Assembly: GCF_001742225.1 (NCBI RefSeq) | Contig: NZ_CP017075.1 | Coordinates: forward strand, 2,232,001 to 2,296,000 | From: Novosphingobium resinovorum | GTDB lineage: Bacteria; Pseudomonadota; Alphaproteobacteria; Sphingomonadales; Sphingomonadaceae | Reading direction: 5' to 3' | Length of the DNA: 64,000 nucleotides | Translations under genes and position numbers: made by a program | Part shown: positions 44,074 through 52,105 of the stretch, one piece after another | How positions within the stretch are numbered: position 1 is the first letter of the stretch | Layout of the letters: every line of letters starts with the position of its first letter | The notes under the pieces: model-generated | Databases searched by the model: none | Seen by the model: only the letters and a program-made list of their open reading frames with translations | Told to the model about the DNA's origin: nothing

Positions 44074-44148
44074 AATCGCACCGATCGTCCTTGGTTTGTC
44101 ATCACGCCTTTGCCATATGGGGCCCAGTTTCCGGAAGAGGCAGTAAAC

Positions 44149-45660
44149 TTGGTCAGCACCATTCCTTCGGGCGCCCTGAACGCAAATGGGCCCTATCGTC
44201 GTTCTCCCCACCATCGCGGCATCAAGCGCCAGCGCAAGGTAAAGATCCTCGCAACGCTGGGCCCGGCAAGCCGCGACAAGGAGACGATCGCCAAGCTGCT
44301 CAAGGCCGGCGCCGACGCTTTCCGCGTCAACATGAGCCACGGCGACCACGACACCCACCGCGAGACGATCGCCAACATCCGCGCGGTCGAGAAGGACCTG
44401 GAGCGCCCCGTCGCGATCCTGTGCGACCTGCAAGGCCCCAAGCTGCGCGTCGGCCAGTTCGAGGGCGGCAAGGCCTTCCTGCGCCACGGCGCCCACTTCA
44501 CGCTCGACCGTGACCCGACCCCGGGCAACGACGAACGCGTTTGCCTGCCGCATCCCGAACTCTTCGGCATCCTCCAGAAGGGCCAGCGCCTGCTGATCGA
44601 CGACGGCAAGCTGCGCCTCGTCGTCATCCGCGCCGAACCGGACGCGATACTGTGCAGCGCCGAAGTCGGCGGCCCGATCTCCGATCGCAAGGGCGTCAAT
44701 ATTCCCGATGCCCTGATCCCGATCCCGGCCCTGACCGAGAAGGATCGCCGCGACCTCGCTTTCGCGGTCGAGCAGAAGGCGGACTGGATCGGTCTCTCCT
44801 TCGTCCAGCGCCCCGAGGACGTCGCTGAAGCGCGCCGCCTGTCGGGCGGCCAGGGCGCGATCATGGCCAAGATCGAAAAGCCCGCAGCCGTCGAAAGCCT
44901 CGACGAGATCATCGAGCTGTCGGACGGCATCATGGTCGCACGCGGCGACCTCGGCGTGGAACTGCTGCCCGAGGAAGTGCCGCCGATCCAGAAGCACATC
45001 ATCGAAAAGACCCGCGCGCTGGGCAAGCCGGTCGTCGTCGCCACGCAGATGCTGGAATCGATGATCACCAGCCCCTCGCCCACCCGCGCCGAAGTCTCCG
45101 ACGTCGCGAACGCGGTCTACGACGGCGCCGACGCGGTCATGCTCTCGGCTGAGACGGCAGCGGGCCAGTGGCCGGTCGAGGCGGTGACCATCATGGACCG
45201 CATCGCCGCCAAGGTCGAAAGCGACACGACCTATCGCGAACGCATCCACCTCACCCGTACCCCGCCCGACGCGACCAGCGCCGACGCCCTGTCGGAAGCC
45301 TGCGCGCAGATCGCCGATACCCTGACGATCGAAGGCATCGTGGTGTTCACCGGCTCGGGCGGCTCCGCCCGCCGCGTGGCCCGCGAACGCCCCGCCGCGC
45401 CGATGCTGGTGCTCACGCCCTCGCAGCCCACCGCACGCCGCATCGCACTGCTGTGGGGCGCACACGCCGTCGTCACCCGCGACATCGGCAGCTTCGAGGA
45501 GATGATCGCCAAAGGCAAGCGCATGGCCCTGCGCCACGGCTTCGGCGCGGCCGGATCGCGGCTGGTGGCGCTGGCTGGCGTGCCGTTCGGCGTGCCGGGC
45601 TCCACCAACCTGCTGCATATCGTGACGCTGACCGGCAACGAGCTGGATACGCCGAAGTAA
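44149..45660 (+). CDS. pyk: Pyruvate kinase
   Basis: Converts phosphoenolpyruvate and ADP to pyruvate and ATP. Seen: KVKILATLGPASRD at the start of the barrel, FRVNMSHGDHDTHRETI, the active-site motif IMAKIEKPAAVESLDEII with its Lys, GIMVARGDLGVELL, and VATQMLESMITSPSPTRAEV. A C-terminal domain follows (VFTGSGGSARRVARERP), without clear effector-site signatures. Start is uncertain: a TTG at 44149 with GAAGAGG upstream gives 503 residues, slightly long, and no ATG lies near the expected start. Confidence 0.92.
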   Translation: MVSTIPSGALNANGPYRRSPHHRGIKRQRKVKILATLGPASRDKETIAKLLKAGADAFRVNMSHGDHDTHRETIANIRAVEKDLERPVAILCDLQGPKLRVGQFEGGKAFLRHGAHFTLDRDPTPGNDERVCLPHPELFGILQKGQRLLIDDGKLRLVVIRAEPDAILCSAEVGGPISDRKGVNIPDALIPIPALTEKDRRDLAFAVEQKADWIGLSFVQRPEDVAEARRLSGGQGAIMAKIEKPAAVESLDEIIELSDGIMVARGDLGVELLPEEVPPIQKHIIEKTRALGKPVVVATQMLESMITSPSPTRAEVSDVANAVYDGADAVMLSAETAAGQWPVEAVTIMDRIAAKVESDTTYRERIHLTRTPPDATSADALSEACAQIADTLTIEGIVVFTGSGGSARRVARERPAAPMLVLTPSQPTARRIALLWGAHAVVTRDIGSFEEMIAKGKRMALRHGFGAAGSRLVALAGVPFGVPGSTNLLHIVTLTGNELDTPK

Positions 45661-45669
45661 GAAGAAGAA

Positions 45670-45846
45670 AGGGGAATCTGGGGCCATCGCCCCAGACCCC
45701 GTTACTGTCGTCGCCGTGCGTGTAGCGGCGTGAGGCACATATTGCGCCGCAGGCTATTTGGTCTTCCGACGCATCCTAAGTGCGTAACGAAGCTACGCGC
45801 GCGACCTCGACGGTATACGGGGTGCAGGGGTGGTAAACCCCTGCGT
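45670..45846 (+). repeat. Structured dispersed element, copy B (after pyk)
   Basis: Same element as at 39772-39943 but inverted. It begins with the end hairpin TCTGGGGCCATCGCCCCAGA (45676-45695), then ACTGTCGTCG, the core in reverse (GCGCCGCAGGCT, 45744-45755), CCTCGACGG and the hairpin with GGGGTGCAGGGGTGGTAAAC near 45820-45839. It fills the gap between two convergent genes. Confidence 0.85.
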
Positions 45847-45851
45847 CTCTC

Positions 45852-46403
45852 TCACCTTCTGGCTTTGGCCGGACTTCCCACGACCGTAGCCCCAACCGGC
45901 ACGTCGCGCGTCACTACGCTCCCTGCACCGACAATCGCGTCATCTCCGATCGTAACGCCCGGCATGATGAGCGCCCCGGCGCCGATCCAGACATTGCGTC
46001 CGATGCGGATGGGCACGCCCCATTCGAGGCCGCTCGCCCGTTCGACCGGATCGCGTGGGTGGTCCGCCGTCAGGATTTGCACGCCCGAGCCGATCTGCGT
46101 TCCGTCGCCGATGGTCACCTCCACCACGTCGAGAATGACGCAGTTGAAGTTCAGGAACACCCCGCGCCCCAGGCTGATATTGTAGCCATAGTCGCAATGG
46201 AACGGCGGCCGGATGGTCGCCCCTTTGCCCACTGCGGCGAAGCGTTCGCGCAGCAGTGCATCGCGGTCGGCAAGGTCGATGGTGCGGTTGTACGCGGCCA
46301 TCCATTCGGCTGCCGCGCGCTGGTCGGCAACGATTTCGGGGCAGGATGCTCGGTAGGGCTCGCCCGCCAGCATCTTCTGCTTTTCGGTGCGCTCCATTGT
46401 CAC
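45852..46403 (-). CDS. Maltose O-acetyltransferase-like hexapeptide acetyltransferase
   Basis: A 183-residue acetyl-CoA-dependent O-acetyltransferase with a left-handed beta helix (LbH-MAT-GAT type). The N-terminal MERTEKQKMLAGEPYRA is the Mac domain seen in maltose/nodulation acetyltransferases. Hexapeptide turns follow, with FHCDYGYNISLGRGVFLNFN and the catalytic His in QILTADHPRDP (about residue 114). The GTG at 46403 overlaps the upstream stop (GTGA); the ATG at 46397 is equally good. Acceptor sugar unknown. Confidence 0.88.
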   Translation of the reverse strand: MTMERTEKQKMLAGEPYRASCPEIVADQRAAAEWMAAYNRTIDLADRDALLRERFAAVGKGATIRPPFHCDYGYNISLGRGVFLNFNCVILDVVEVTIGDGTQIGSGVQILTADHPRDPVERASGLEWGVPIRIGRNVWIGAGALIMPGVTIGDDAIVGAGSVVTRDVPVGATVVGSPAKARR

Positions 46404-47062
46404 GCGCGCTTGCCGAACAGTGCGCTGCCGACGCGCACTTGTGTAGCGCCGAGCAGCACGGCGGTCTCGAAATCATCGCTCATGCCCATCGAGAGCTGGT
46501 CGAGCCCCCCATCGGCGTTATTGTCGGCCGCGATCTTTGCCAGCAGCGCGAAGAACGGCGCCGCCTCGATCCCGGCGGGGGGGACGCACATCAGGCCGAC
46601 GACGGGAATGCCCGCTTCCCGCGCCGAAGCGAGGAGCGCGGGGACATCGGCGATGGCGCAACCGCCCTTCTGGTCCTCCGCACCGATGTTGACCTGGATG
46701 AAGCACGGGACCTTGCGGGCCGCCTTTTCCATCGCCTTGCCCAGCGCCGCGACCAGCGAGGGGCGATCGACGGAATGGATGCAGTCGAACAGCGCGACGG
46801 CATCCTCCGCCTTGTTCGACTGAAGCTGGCCGACAAGGTGCAGCTTAACCTCGGGATAGGCCGTGCGCAGGGCTGGCCACTTCGCCTCGGCTTCCTGCAC
46901 GCGGTTTTCCCCGAAGACGCGCTGGCCGGCAGCGAGCAGCGGCTCGATCGCCTCGGCGTCGTGGGTCTTGGAGATGGCGATGAGTTCGATCGCCTCGGGC
47001 TTGCGTCCGGCGATCTCGGCGGACCTGGCGATGCGGGCGCGGATGTCTTGTAGCTGATCCAT
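46400..47062 (-). CDS. YggS family pyridoxal-phosphate homeostasis protein
   Basis: A 220-residue PLP-binding TIM-barrel protein of the YggS/PROSC family, which buffers PLP and affects amino acid and vitamin B6 balance. The PLP Lys is in AIELIAISKTHDAEAIEPLL (about residue 32). FGENRVQEAEAKW (about 49), HLVGQLQSNKAEDAVALF, FIQVNIGAEDQKGGC and LSMGMSDDFETAVLLGATQV are family signatures. Its start codon shares two bases with that of the divergent gene. Confidence 0.94.
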   Translation of the reverse strand: MDQLQDIRARIARSAEIAGRKPEAIELIAISKTHDAEAIEPLLAAGQRVFGENRVQEAEAKWPALRTAYPEVKLHLVGQLQSNKAEDAVALFDCIHSVDRPSLVAALGKAMEKAARKVPCFIQVNIGAEDQKGGCAIADVPALLASAREAGIPVVGLMCVPPAGIEAAPFFALLAKIAADNNADGGLDQLSMGMSDDFETAVLLGATQVRVGSALFGKRA

Positions 47063-47621
47063 GGCGCGCTGCTATAGCGTCCTCGTGAAGAACCGCCAGC
47101 CGTCCCTTCCCAAGCTCTGGCTTATCAGCGATGCCCGCAACGATGCGCGGCTGGAGCATGCACTGGCGCGGCTCCCGCGCGGGTCCGGGCTGGTGTTCCG
47201 GCACTATCATCTTTCGCCCGAGGCGCGGCAGACGCGGTTCGACGCACTGCTCAGGCTGGCGCGCCGATACGGGCATCGCACGGTGCTGGCGGGAGATATT
47301 GCGCTGGCCCGTCGCTGGCGGGCGGATGGGGTTTATGCCTCGCCCGAAAGGCTGGGCCGCAAGCAAGGCATGCTACGCTTGGCGACCGTCCATTCGCTGC
47401 GTGAGCTGGCCATCGCGCATCGGACCGGAGCAGACGCGCTGCTGGTTTCCCCGGTCTTTCCAACCGCTTCGCATCCCGGCGCACAAACACTCGGCGCGGT
47501 GGGGCTGAAACTGCTGTCCGCACGGGCGCGGGTTCCCGTCATCGCACTGGGCGGAATGACGCGGCGCCGCGCCCGAACCGCGCGGATCGCCCGCTGGGCA
47601 GCGATAGACGGCCTGAGCTAG
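47061..47621 (+). CDS. Thiamine phosphate synthase-like protein
   Basis: A 186-residue TIM-barrel protein of the TMP-TENI family. LPKLWLISDARNDARLEHAL, the barrel strand YGHRTVLAGDIALARRWRAD (about 71-90), LLVSPVFPTASHPGA (about 134-148) and VPVIALGGM (about 165-173) follow ThiE. It is shorter than ThiE and lacks part of the diphosphate site, so activity is uncertain; it may be TenI-like. The ATG at 47061 overlaps the divergent yggS start; the GTG at 47085 would avoid this. Confidence 0.8.
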   Translation: MARCYSVLVKNRQPSLPKLWLISDARNDARLEHALARLPRGSGLVFRHYHLSPEARQTRFDALLRLARRYGHRTVLAGDIALARRWRADGVYASPERLGRKQGMLRLATVHSLRELAIAHRTGADALLVSPVFPTASHPGAQTLGAVGLKLLSARARVPVIALGGMTRRRARTARIARWAAIDGLS

Positions 47622-48385
47622 CGCCCCTGCCAAACGGGCTTGCGCTTTTCCGCAAAGGCGCGCGGCCCTTCCTGCGCGTCGTGCGAGTTGTAGGCATGCT
47701 CATGCGCCGCCCGCGCCGCCGCCAGTGCCGCGCTGCGACCCATCTCGGTCGAGAGCATCACCGTCTCACGCGCAGCCTTCACCGAGAGGGGCGCGCCTTC
47801 CAGCACTTCGCGCGCAAGATCCAGTGCGGCATCCAGCACCGCGCCGGGCTCGGCAAGACGGTTGACGAGGCCGATCTCGTAAGCGCGCTGGGCGCTGATC
47901 GGCTTGCCGGTCAGCACGATCTCCATAAAAATGCGCTGCGGAATCATGTGGATCAGCGGGGCCGCCCATGGACTGCCGCGCCCGACCTTGACCTCGGTAA
48001 TCGCGAACTTCGCAGCGGTGGAGGCCACGCACAAGTCGCAGGCCTGCGCGATCATCCAACCGCCCGCGAAAGCGACGCCGTTCACTGCGGCGATGGTCGG
48101 CTTCGACAGTTCGATGGTGTCGTAAGGCAATGCGTACATGTCACGCGGAGGCACGGCCATACCGGTCTCGACCATCTCCTTGAGATCGCCCCCGGCGCAG
48201 AACGCCTTGTCGCCGCTGCCGGTAAGGATCGCGATGCGCAGGGCGTCATCGGCCTCGAAGCGCTCCCAGGCGCCGCGCAGACCCTCGCGAACTTCCCGGG
48301 TGAGCGCGTTGCGCTGCTCGGAGCGATCGATGGTGATGACCGCGATGCCATCGTCGCGCGCATCGAAAAGCACCGCATCCTGCAT
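47618..48385 (-). CDS. Enoyl-CoA hydratase/isomerase family protein
   Basis: A 255-residue crotonase-fold enzyme. The oxyanion hole is in FCAGGDLKEMVETG (about 62-75) and VNGVAFAGGWMIAQACDLCV (about 100-119); RGSPWAAPLIHMIPQ stands where the second catalytic Glu often lies, so hydratase activity is not certain. The C-terminal KRKPVWQGR is typical. Last gene of a leftward acyl-CoA unit (2-base gap from the CoA transferase), so it probably hydrates or isomerises an unsaturated acyl-CoA made by the dehydrogenase at 50800-51966. Confidence 0.9.
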   Translation of the reverse strand: MQDAVLFDARDDGIAVITIDRSEQRNALTREVREGLRGAWERFEADDALRIAILTGSGDKAFCAGGDLKEMVETGMAVPPRDMYALPYDTIELSKPTIAAVNGVAFAGGWMIAQACDLCVASTAAKFAITEVKVGRGSPWAAPLIHMIPQRIFMEIVLTGKPISAQRAYEIGLVNRLAEPGAVLDAALDLAREVLEGAPLSVKAARETVMLSTEMGRSAALAAARAAHEHAYNSHDAQEGPRAFAEKRKPVWQGR

Positions 48386-48386
48386 G

Positions 48387-49634
48387 TCAGAAACCCCTTC
48401 TGGCGATCTCGAAAGCCTCGCGCTCCAGCCCCTCGCGGAAGTCCGGATGCGCCACTGCGACCAGCCGACGCGCGCGCTCGGCGAGGGTCTGGCCCTTGAG
48501 CTGCGCGGCCCCGAACTCGGTGACCACTACGTCTACCTCGCTGCGCGCACTGGTGACGGGACCGGACAGCGCGGGCACGATCTTGCTGATCGTTCCGCCT
48601 TTTGCCGTGGCCGCCAGCACCATCAGCGAAGCACCGCCCGGCGAGCGCGCGCCCGCCCGCACGAAGTCCACCTGCCCGCCAGTGCCTCCCATGTAGGCCG
48701 CACCGGACTGCTCGGCATTGACCTGCCCGGTGAGATCGACTTCCAGCGCCGAATTGATGGTGACGAGGCGAGAGAGCTGCCCCAGCACCCCCGCATCGTG
48801 GGTGTAACTGGTCGGCGTCATGCGGATCGCCGGATTCCCTTGCGCCCAGTCGTAGAGCCGCCGCGTGCCGATCAGCGCGCCGTTGATCGAGACGCCCCGG
48901 TCGATCTCCTTGCGCGCATTGGTCAGCACCCCCGCCTCGGCCAGATCGACGAGGCCGTTACCCAGCATCCCCGAATGGACGCCGAGGTCGCGCCGGTCAT
49001 GCAGCAGCCGCAGGATCGCATCGGGCACCGCGCCCACGCCGGTTTGAATCACCGAACCGTCGCCGATGAATTCCGCACAGAGCCGCGCGATCGCCTCATC
49101 AGTCGGACTGATCTTTGCGGGCATGACCTCGACCGGCATGCGCGAGACCGGCACTGCCACGTCGATCGCGCTGGCCGGGATCGTCTCGCCGGGAACGAAG
49201 GGCACCTGCTCGTTGACCTCGGCGATGACCACGCGGGCCTTGTCCACGGCGGCGCGCACGTAGTCGGAAATGAGGCCGCAGGAGTGCTCGCCCGCCGCAT
49301 TGGCAGGGCTGACCTGGATCATCGCCACGTCGCAGCGCATCACGCCTGCGGTGATGAGCGGCGCGACCTGGCTGACGTGGACCGGAATGACGTCGAGCGC
49401 GTTCGCTTTTGCCATCACGCGCAGCGCCCCGATCGCGCCCATCGACGAGAGGCGGAAGGCGGCAGCGGTCTCGGGCGTGAACAGCCCGGAGAAGCTGGTG
49501 GCAATGAAGGCGTGGAGATCGCCGATGCGCGCGCCCTGTTCGGCCAGTGCCTCGACCAACGTGGTCGGCTCGCCGCAAGCCTGCCCGAAGACGATGTGGT
49601 CGCCGGGGCGCAAGTATGGGGTGAGGTCGATCAT
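48387..49634 (-). CDS. Acetyl-CoA hydrolase/transferase family (4-hydroxybutyrate CoA-transferase-like) protein
   Basis: A 415-residue class I CoA transferase. The N-terminal half has GDHIVFGQACGEPTTLVEAL and HAFIATSFSGLFTPE; the C-terminal half has IQTGVGAVPDAILRLL, GVHSGMLGNGLVDLAEAGVL, and the region VVVTEFGAAQLKGQTLAERA with the ending VAVAHPDFREGLEREA typical of 4-hydroxybutyrate/acetate CoA-transferases. The catalytic Glu is expected near residue 230 but cannot be fixed by eye. The ATG abuts a REP palindrome, so the ribosome site must lie within or be supplied by it. Confidence 0.88.
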   Translation of the reverse strand: MIDLTPYLRPGDHIVFGQACGEPTTLVEALAEQGARIGDLHAFIATSFSGLFTPETAAAFRLSSMGAIGALRVMAKANALDVIPVHVSQVAPLITAGVMRCDVAMIQVSPANAAGEHSCGLISDYVRAAVDKARVVIAEVNEQVPFVPGETIPASAIDVAVPVSRMPVEVMPAKISPTDEAIARLCAEFIGDGSVIQTGVGAVPDAILRLLHDRRDLGVHSGMLGNGLVDLAEAGVLTNARKEIDRGVSINGALIGTRRLYDWAQGNPAIRMTPTSYTHDAGVLGQLSRLVTINSALEVDLTGQVNAEQSGAAYMGGTGGQVDFVRAGARSPGGASLMVLAATAKGGTISKIVPALSGPVTSARSEVDVVVTEFGAAQLKGQTLAERARRLVAVAHPDFREGLEREAFEIARRGF

Positions 49635-49636
49635 GC

Positions 49637-49756
49637 CGTCGTCCCGGACTTGATCCGGGACCGGTGGCGATCTTTGGCCGGACCTTCTCGGCAAGACGCC
49701 CTGCTGGGCTCTGGGCTGTTCGTGGCCAGCGGTCCCGGATCAAGTCCGGGACAACG
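49637..49756. repeat. REPIN-like inverted REP doublet, copy 3
   Basis: CGTCGTCCCGGACTTGATCC (from 49637) and its inverted arm GGTCCCGGATCAAGTCCGGG (49731-49750) flank about 70 bp. The first arm starts 2-3 bases before the ATG of the leftward CoA transferase gene. It lies inside a probable operon. Confidence 0.85.
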
Positions 49757-49764
49757 AGGCGCGC

Positions 49765-50655
49765 TCACGGCTTACCTGCCTGTCGCAGCAGCCTTTCGGC
49801 CCGCGCAAGATAGGGCCGGTCGAGCATGCCCCCCTTCCAGCCGATCGCGCCGACGCCGGGGTTGGCGGCGAAGACATCGACGATCTCCTGCGCCTCGGCG
49901 ATCTCGGCCTCGGTGGGGGTGAAGGCCGCGTTGATGACGGGCACTTGCGCCGGGTGGATCGCCATCATGCCCCGGAAGCCGTCGCGGCGGACCTTCTCGG
50001 CGCGGGCTTTCAGGGCTTCGAGGTCGCGGAAGTCGGCGCTGATCGTCTCGATCGCGGTGACCCCGGCCGTCGCCGCACCAAGCACCGTCAGGCTGCGCGC
50101 CAGTTCGTAGGTGAAGGAATAGGAACCATCATCGTTGCGGTTGGACGAGGCGCCGATCGAGTCCGCGAGGTCCTCCGCGCCCCAGGTCAGCGCCACCACG
50201 CGCGGGGCGCCCTTGTAGCTGCCGGTGTGGAACATCGCCTCGGCCGTCTCGGTGATGAGGACGATGACGGGGGTGGAGCCTTCCTCGATCCCGTTCGCCA
50301 CTTCCAGCGCTGAGAGGCAGTGGTCCAGCTTCTCCACGTCCGCCCGGCCGTAGACCTTGGGCAGCATGATGCCGCCGGGATGCGCGGGCATCACCGCCGC
50401 TAGGTCCGCCAGCGTGTGCGGCCCGTCGAAGGGGTTGATCCGCACCCACAGGCGCGCGCGCTGCTCGGGGTTGGCCTTGATGAAGTCATGCACCAGCGGA
50501 CGCGCGGCGGCCTTGGCGTCAGGGGCGACGGCGTCTTCAAGGTCGATCAGGACGATGTCGGCCTCGCCTTCCATCGCCTTGGTCATCTTCTTTTCGCTGT
50601 CGCCCGGCGCGAACAGCCAGGAACGGGCGGTGGCGGGCGCGTGAACCAAAGTCAT
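49765..50655 (-). CDS. HpcH/HpaI aldolase-citrate lyase (CitE-like) family protein
   Basis: A 296-residue TIM-barrel lyase of the CitE/malyl-CoA lyase group. SWLFAPGDSEKKMTKAM (about 13-29), DIVLIDLEDAVAPDAKAAAR (about 34-53) with the metal/Arg region, WVRINPFDGPHTLADLAAVM (Arg of RIN) and MLPKVYGRADVEKLD, plus the metal-binding LTWGAEDLADSIGASSNRND. Such enzymes cleave or condense 3-hydroxyacyl-CoAs (malyl, methylmalyl or citramalyl-CoA). The acyl-CoA context supports this; the exact substrate is open. Confidence 0.9.
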   Translation of the reverse strand: MTLVHAPATARSWLFAPGDSEKKMTKAMEGEADIVLIDLEDAVAPDAKAAARPLVHDFIKANPEQRARLWVRINPFDGPHTLADLAAVMPAHPGGIMLPKVYGRADVEKLDHCLSALEVANGIEEGSTPVIVLITETAEAMFHTGSYKGAPRVVALTWGAEDLADSIGASSNRNDDGSYSFTYELARSLTVLGAATAGVTAIETISADFRDLEALKARAEKVRRDGFRGMMAIHPAQVPVINAAFTPTEAEIAEAQEIVDVFAANPGVGAIGWKGGMLDRPYLARAERLLRQAGKP

Positions 50656-50668
50656 CGTCTCTCCAAAT

Positions 50669-50789
50669 TCGTCATCCCGGCGAAGGCCGGGACCGCTGGC
50701 CGGGGCCAGCCTTGCTTGCGCCGGGGCGCCTTGCCGATGGGACCTTATCTAAAGACAGCCACCGGTCCCGGATCAAGTCCGAGACGACG
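50669..50789. repeat. REPIN-like inverted REP doublet, copy 4
   Basis: The left arm is a variant, TCGTCATCCCGGCGAAGGCC (from about 50669), followed by GGGACCGCTGGCC. The right arm is the usual GGTCCCGGATCAAGTCCGAG with ACGACG (to 50789). It lies between the dehydrogenase and CitE-like genes of the same unit. Confidence 0.8.
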
Positions 50790-50799
50790 ACGGTAACGC

Positions 50800-51966
50800 T
50801 CAATAGCTTCTCGGCAGTTCCAAAACCCTCTCGGCGATGTAGTTCATGATCTGGTGTGGGCTCACCGGAGCGATGCGCGGGATCATGACTTCCCGCAGGT
50901 AGCGCTCGACGTGGTATTCCTGCGCGTAGCCCATGCCGCCCATCGACATCACCGCCGTCTGGCACGCCTCGTAACCGGCCTCGGCGGCGAGGTATTTGGC
51001 GGCGTTCGCCTCGGTCCCGCATTCGAGGCCCTTGTCGAACAGGGTCGCGGCCTTGAACACCATGAGGCTGGCGGCTTCCACCTGCATCCAGGCCTTGGCG
51101 AGCGGGTGCTGGATGCCCTGATTCTGGCCGATCGGACGGCCGAAAACCACGCGCTCCTGCGCATATTTGGACGCCTTCTTTATCGCCACGCGCCCCAGCC
51201 CGGTGGCCTCGGCGCCCAGCAGGACGCGCTCGGGATTGAGTCCCTGCAGGAGGATCTTGAACCCCTGCCCTTCCGCGCCGATGCGGTCCTCCTCGGGAAT
51301 GAAGAGGTCGGTGATGAACAGCATGTTCGAGCCCACCGCATGCCGCCCCATCTTCGGGATCAGGCGGTGCTCGACCGATTTTCTGTCTATCCTGCAATAG
51401 AATAGCGTCAGCCCCTCGGTCTTCTTTTTGACCTCTTCCAGCGGCGTGGTGCGGGCGATGAGGAGCATGCGGTCGGCGACGTGAGCGTTGGTGATCCAGA
51501 TCTTCTCGCCATTGACCTTGTAGCCGCCCGGCACCTTCTCGGCGCGGGTCTTGAGGCTGGTGGTGTCGAGGCCGGTGTTGGGCTCGGTCACCGCGAAGCA
51601 CATCTTCTCCTCGCCCGACAGGATCGGCGGAATCATGCGCTTTTGCTGTTCTTCGGTGCCGAACAGGGTGACCGGCTCAAGCCCGAACACCGGCCCGTGA
51701 ATCGCCGAGGCCGCCGTCATCCCGCCACCGCTTTCCGCCACCGCCTGCATCATCACCGCCGCCTCGGTGATGCCGAGGCCCGCGCCGCCGACCGCCTCGG
51801 GCATGGCGACGCCGAGCCAGCCGGCCTCGGCCATCGACTTGTGGAACTCGAAGGGGAATTCGCCAGAGCGATCCTTTTCGAGCCAGTACTCGTCCGGGAA
51901 CTGCGAGCAGTGCTTCAGGACCGCTTCGCGAATGTCCTGCTGGTCCTGATTCAGGGAGAAATCCAC
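50800..51966 (-). CDS. Acyl-CoA dehydrogenase
   Basis: A 388-residue FAD-dependent acyl-CoA dehydrogenase. LGVAMPEAVGGAGLGITEAA, KMCFAVTEPNTGLDTTSLKT (FAD/substrate-binding, about 128-147), VNGEKIWITNAHVADRMLLI and QTAVMSMGGMGYAQEYHVER are classic. The usual C-terminal catalytic Glu in YEGT is missing; the segment reads RIAPVSPHQIMNYIAERVLE, as in a known subgroup, so the base must lie elsewhere. First gene of the leftward acyl-CoA unit, divergent from a CaiB/BaiF CoA transferase. Confidence 0.92.
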   Translation of the reverse strand: MDFSLNQDQQDIREAVLKHCSQFPDEYWLEKDRSGEFPFEFHKSMAEAGWLGVAMPEAVGGAGLGITEAAVMMQAVAESGGGMTAASAIHGPVFGLEPVTLFGTEEQQKRMIPPILSGEEKMCFAVTEPNTGLDTTSLKTRAEKVPGGYKVNGEKIWITNAHVADRMLLIARTTPLEEVKKKTEGLTLFYCRIDRKSVEHRLIPKMGRHAVGSNMLFITDLFIPEEDRIGAEGQGFKILLQGLNPERVLLGAEATGLGRVAIKKASKYAQERVVFGRPIGQNQGIQHPLAKAWMQVEAASLMVFKAATLFDKGLECGTEANAAKYLAAEAGYEACQTAVMSMGGMGYAQEYHVERYLREVMIPRIAPVSPHQIMNYIAERVLELPRSY

Positions 51967-52070
51967 GCTTTTCCGGCCCTCTTGCCCATTTTACCGTTGC
52001 GAGAAGGCTAGCAGCGCCGCGCCGCCGAGACAACTGATTGTTCCGATATGCGTACGTTGAACGGTAATGC

Positions 52071-52082
52071 GTATAGATATAC
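52071..52082. promoter_or_regulatory. Short AT-rich palindrome in the divergent acyl-CoA promoter region
   Basis: GTATA-GA-TATAC lies in the 139-bp gap between the divergent acyl-CoA dehydrogenase and CoA transferase genes, 24 bases before the latter's ATG. ATGCGTA occurs twice nearby (52049-52055 and 52067-52073). This is the expected place for an operator, but no regulator gene is adjacent. Confidence 0.3.
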
Positions 52083-52105
52083 AAGTCTCGCGGGAGATCG
52101 ACACA

